NCBI RefSeq assembly: GCF_020443565.1
Contig: NZ_JAIZZN010000021.1
Span: 1 to 64,000 of the forward strand
Direction of reading: 5' to 3'
Origin: Clostridium sp. CS001
GTDB lineage: Bacteria; Bacillota; Clostridia; Clostridiales; Clostridiaceae
Length of the DNA: 64,000 bases
Shown here one piece after another: positions 61,622 to 64,000 of the stretch (positions are counted from its first letter, which is position 1; the number at the start of each line of letters is the position of its first letter). The translations under genes were made by a program, and so were the position numbers. The notes under the pieces are model-generated. The model did not search any database. It saw only the letters and a program-made list of their open reading frames with translations, and was not told the DNA's origin.

Positions 61622-63043
61622 ATGGTATTCAGCAGTCTTTTGTTTTTATTTGTATTTCTTCCCATTACATTACTCATCTATTTTATAGCGCCGAAGTCAC
61701 TTCGTAATCTTGCACTTTTCGTAATGAGTTTGCTATTTTATGCATGGGGAGAACCAATATATATTCTTATTATGATATTTTCAACCCTTGTAGATTATAC
61801 ACATGGTCTACTGGTATCATGGTACAGGAAAAAAGGAGATATGAAAAAGGCCAAGCTAGTTGTGTTGTCCAGCATGGTTATAAACTTAACTTTACTTGTG
61901 TTTTTTAAGTATAGTGACTTTATTATCTCAAATATAAATGGGCTTTTTTCAACGAACATACCATTGTTAAACTTGGTACTTCCAATTGGCATTTCTTTTT
62001 ATACATTCCAAACGATGTCCTATACCATTGATGTTTATAGGGGTGATGCGAAGGCACAAAAGAATATAATTTCCTTTGGTGCCTATGTTGCTTTGTTCCC
62101 ACAGCTTATTGCAGGGCCAATAGTGCAGTATAAAACTATTGCTAGTCAACTAAATAATCGCAGAGAAAGTGTAGAAGGATTTGCTTATGGCGTGCAAAGA
62201 TTTATGCTTGGCCTTGGGAAAAAGGTACTGTTAGCAAATAATATAGGATACCTATGGAACCAGATTAATGTAATGGATATTACAACTATTCCGGTATTAA
62301 CAGCATGGATTGGTATTATGGCATTTGCATTTCAGATCTATTTTGACTTTAGCGGATATTCAGATATGGCAATCGGGCTAGGTCATATGTTTGGATTTTC
62401 TTTTCTAGAAAACTTTAATTATCCCTACATGTCCAAAAGTGTCACAGAGTTTTGGCGCAGATGGCATATTTCACTTGGTACTTGGTTTAAGGAATATGTT
62501 TATATACCACTTGGCGGAAATAAAAAAGGTTTCCCAAAACAAATAAGAAATATTCTTGTTGTGTGGCTTTTAACTGGTATATGGCATGGAGCAAGTTGGA
62601 ATTTTCTAATATGGGGGGCATATTTCGGAGTCATACTTATTATTGAAAAGTTTATTCTGCTTAAGTGGCTGCAGAAATCATCACCATTTATTTCACATAT
62701 ATACACCTTATTACTTGTGTTGTTTAGTTGGGTAATATTTGCATTTGACGATTTCTCAAAGGTGATTCTTTATTTTAAAGCAATGTTAGGTCTTAATGGC
62801 ATAGGGTTTATAAATTCAGAAAGCATTTATCTGCTGTATACTAACTTTTTCTTATTGATAATTTTAATCATTGCTAGTACAGACCTGCCTAAAAAATTAG
62901 CACAAAAGTGGTTCTTACGTCTAGAACATCATGAGTTTGCGTTGCAATGTGTGAAAAACTTAGTATTTATTTCAATATTTATACTATCTGTATCCTACCT
63001 TGTAGATGCATCCTTTAATCCTTTCTTATACTTTAGATTCTAA
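61622..63043 (+). CDS. MBOAT membrane O-acyltransferase (AlgI/DltB-like)
   Basis: A 473-residue membrane-bound O-acyltransferase with about 10-12 membrane helices. Family marks are SFYTFQTMSYTIDVYRGD, PQLIAGPIVQY, SVTEFWRRWHISLGTWF and the catalytic His in GIWHGASWNF. It takes an acyl group across the membrane, usually acetyl, for a surface polysaccharide. The DHHW protein downstream is the usual partner that completes the transfer outside. GGAGGAG precedes the ATG. Confidence 0.93.
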   Translation: MVFSSLLFLFVFLPITLLIYFIAPKSLRNLALFVMSLLFYAWGEPIYILIMIFSTLVDYTHGLLVSWYRKKGDMKKAKLVVLSSMVINLTLLVFFKYSDFIISNINGLFSTNIPLLNLVLPIGISFYTFQTMSYTIDVYRGDAKAQKNIISFGAYVALFPQLIAGPIVQYKTIASQLNNRRESVEGFAYGVQRFMLGLGKKVLLANNIGYLWNQINVMDITTIPVLTAWIGIMAFAFQIYFDFSGYSDMAIGLGHMFGFSFLENFNYPYMSKSVTEFWRRWHISLGTWFKEYVYIPLGGNKKGFPKQIRNILVVWLLTGIWHGASWNFLIWGAYFGVILIIEKFILLKWLQKSSPFISHIYTLLLVLFSWVIFAFDDFSKVILYFKAMLGLNGIGFINSESIYLLYTNFFLLIILIIASTDLPKKLAQKWFLRLEHHEFALQCVKNLVFISIFILSVSYLVDASFNPFLYFRF

Positions 63044-63100
63044 GTGAGGGTTTATAATTTAAAATTATTAAAGTAATTTCCAAAACAGGAGTTGATTTAT

Positions 63101-64000
63101 TTGAAACAAAAGCTGATAAAAAGTATGACTGTAGTTATTTTTGCAGGCATGATATTTATAATGTCAATTATGAATTTTATAAAACCCGATAAAGTCTTTT
63201 CTGAAAGTGAAAATCGATTTCTTGCAAAGAGACCTGAATTTTCTTTTGAAACACTTTTTAATGGAAAATATACATCTGCTGTGGAGGAATACATCACTGA
63301 CCAATTTATTTGGCGGGATGTTTTCGTTGGTATGAAGACGCAAACAGAGTATTTTACTGGTAGAAAAGATACCAATGGGGTATATTTCTGCAAGGATGGT
63401 TATTTGATTGAAAAGCATGATAATACAAAAGTTGAGAATGAACTATTAAATCGCAATATAGATAGGCTTCATGAGTTTATAAAAGCTACCTCAAATAAGC
63501 TTGGAGATGATAGGGTATCTGTTATGTTGGTACCAACTGCAAGCAATATTTTAAAGGATAAGTTACCAGCCTATGCAACGCAATTTGACCAGGATAGAAT
63601 GATTGATAACATTAAACAAGGGATGAAACATGGCAAATTTATTGATCTTCCTTCTGCACTAGCGAAGCATTCAAATGAGTACATTTACTATAAAACTGAC
63701 CATCACTGGACTACCCATGGCGCATACTATGCTTATGTGGCGTGGTGTGATGAAATGGGCATTGATATCATGAAAAAAGAAGAGTTTGATATTAAAATTG
63801 CAACCAATGAATTTTATGGAACAATCTATAGCAAAGCAAGACTTAGTAACACAAAGCCAGATGATATTTATACTTATATGCCAAAACAACCAATGACATA
63901 TGAAGTAATTTATAATATGGGAAGTAAAAAAACCAATACGCTTTACGAAAAGGAATTTTTAAGTAAACGGGACAAATACTCTTTGTTTTTAGGTGGAAAT
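63101..64000 (+). CDS. DHHW/AlgX-like O-acetylation protein (partial, runs off the window)
   Basis: The first 300 codons of a protein with an N-terminal anchor (TVVIFAGMIFIMSIMNFI). The diagnostic motif YYKTDHHWTTHGAYYAY is at about residue 195. DHHW proteins are AlgX/AlgJ-like SGNH-type hydrolases paired with MBOAT proteins for extracellular O-acetylation. Translation starts at TTG (63101) with AGGAG 9 bases upstream; no ATG precedes the membrane helix. The gene is open to the last base, so the C-terminus lies outside the window. Confidence 0.88.
   Translation, partial: MKQKLIKSMTVVIFAGMIFIMSIMNFIKPDKVFSESENRFLAKRPEFSFETLFNGKYTSAVEEYITDQFIWRDVFVGMKTQTEYFTGRKDTNGVYFCKDGYLIEKHDNTKVENELLNRNIDRLHEFIKATSNKLGDDRVSVMLVPTASNILKDKLPAYATQFDQDRMIDNIKQGMKHGKFIDLPSALAKHSNEYIYYKTDHHWTTHGAYYAYVAWCDEMGIDIMKKEEFDIKIATNEFYGTIYSKARLSNTKPDDIYTYMPKQPMTYEVIYNMGSKKTNTLYEKEFLSKRDKYSLFLGGN

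Overview
The window is AT-rich, carries strong GGAGG-type ribosome binding sites, spore-coat-like proteins, ferredoxin-like redox proteins and oxygen-sensitive glycyl radical enzymes. Together these point to a spore-forming anaerobic Clostridium (sensu stricto). The species cannot be fixed from the sequence alone. No rRNA, tRNA, CRISPR array, prophage or transposase was seen.

Region 1 (1-6.1 kb) holds housekeeping and accessory genes: a CoA-binding protein, an Mrp/NBP35 ATPase, an EFR1-type flavodoxin-ferredoxin, a CotF-like coat protein, two likely spore-surface proteins (one with collagen-like repeats) and an FAD oxidoreductase fused to a Rieske domain. Region 2 (6.2-11 kb) is a sigma-54 unit: an enhancer-binding activator, a long palindrome containing two operator-like sites, a canonical -24/-12 promoter and two PLP-dependent enzymes.

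Region 3 (11-37.5 kb) is the centrepiece, a choline-degrading bacterial microcompartment (BMC) locus of the glycyl-radical GRM1/cut type. CutC cleaves choline to trimethylamine and acetaldehyde and CutD installs its radical. A CoA-acylating aldehyde dehydrogenase, PduL and a detached iron alcohol dehydrogenase then process the acetaldehyde. PduS/PduT-like proteins probably handle redox exchange. Seven shell genes (two BMC-T, one EutS-type, one EutN-type pentamer, three conventional BMC-H) plus one divergent BMC-H build the shell. Unusual parts are a second aldehyde dehydrogenase whose catalytic Cys is Ser, a second CutC-family enzyme without the N-terminal targeting helix, a duplicated shell gene with a pduL fossil between the copies, and two paralogous transporter + small-protein modules bracketing the locus. 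Three ~110-bp elements with identical internal spacing precede transporter 1, the shell operon and transporter 2. They look like activator-dependent promoters, probably controlled by the PocR-domain kinase / AraC-type regulator pair encoded inside the locus. A choline-kinase-like gene lies next to the alcohol dehydrogenase.

Region 4 (37.6-50.5 kb) is a mosaic of signalling and housekeeping genes: an SBP-SBP-GGDEF protein, a DbpA-like helicase, a secreted LCAT-like lipase, an AI-2E family transporter, a PII-like protein with a cation antiporter, a PAS histidine kinase, and hisS. The hisS gene has its own promoter, a 16-residue leader peptide with three consecutive His codons, and a terminator. 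Region 5 (50.5-64 kb) has a membrane GGDEF-EAL protein, a secreted peptidoglycan-binding protein with a candidate flavinylation motif, a Met-rich protein, and an ABC-F ribosome-protection-type protein behind a long attenuator-like leader with a six-codon ORF. It ends with an ECF sigma/anti-sigma pair leading into a lipoprotein-MBOAT-DHHW surface O-acylation cluster, the last gene of which runs off the end.
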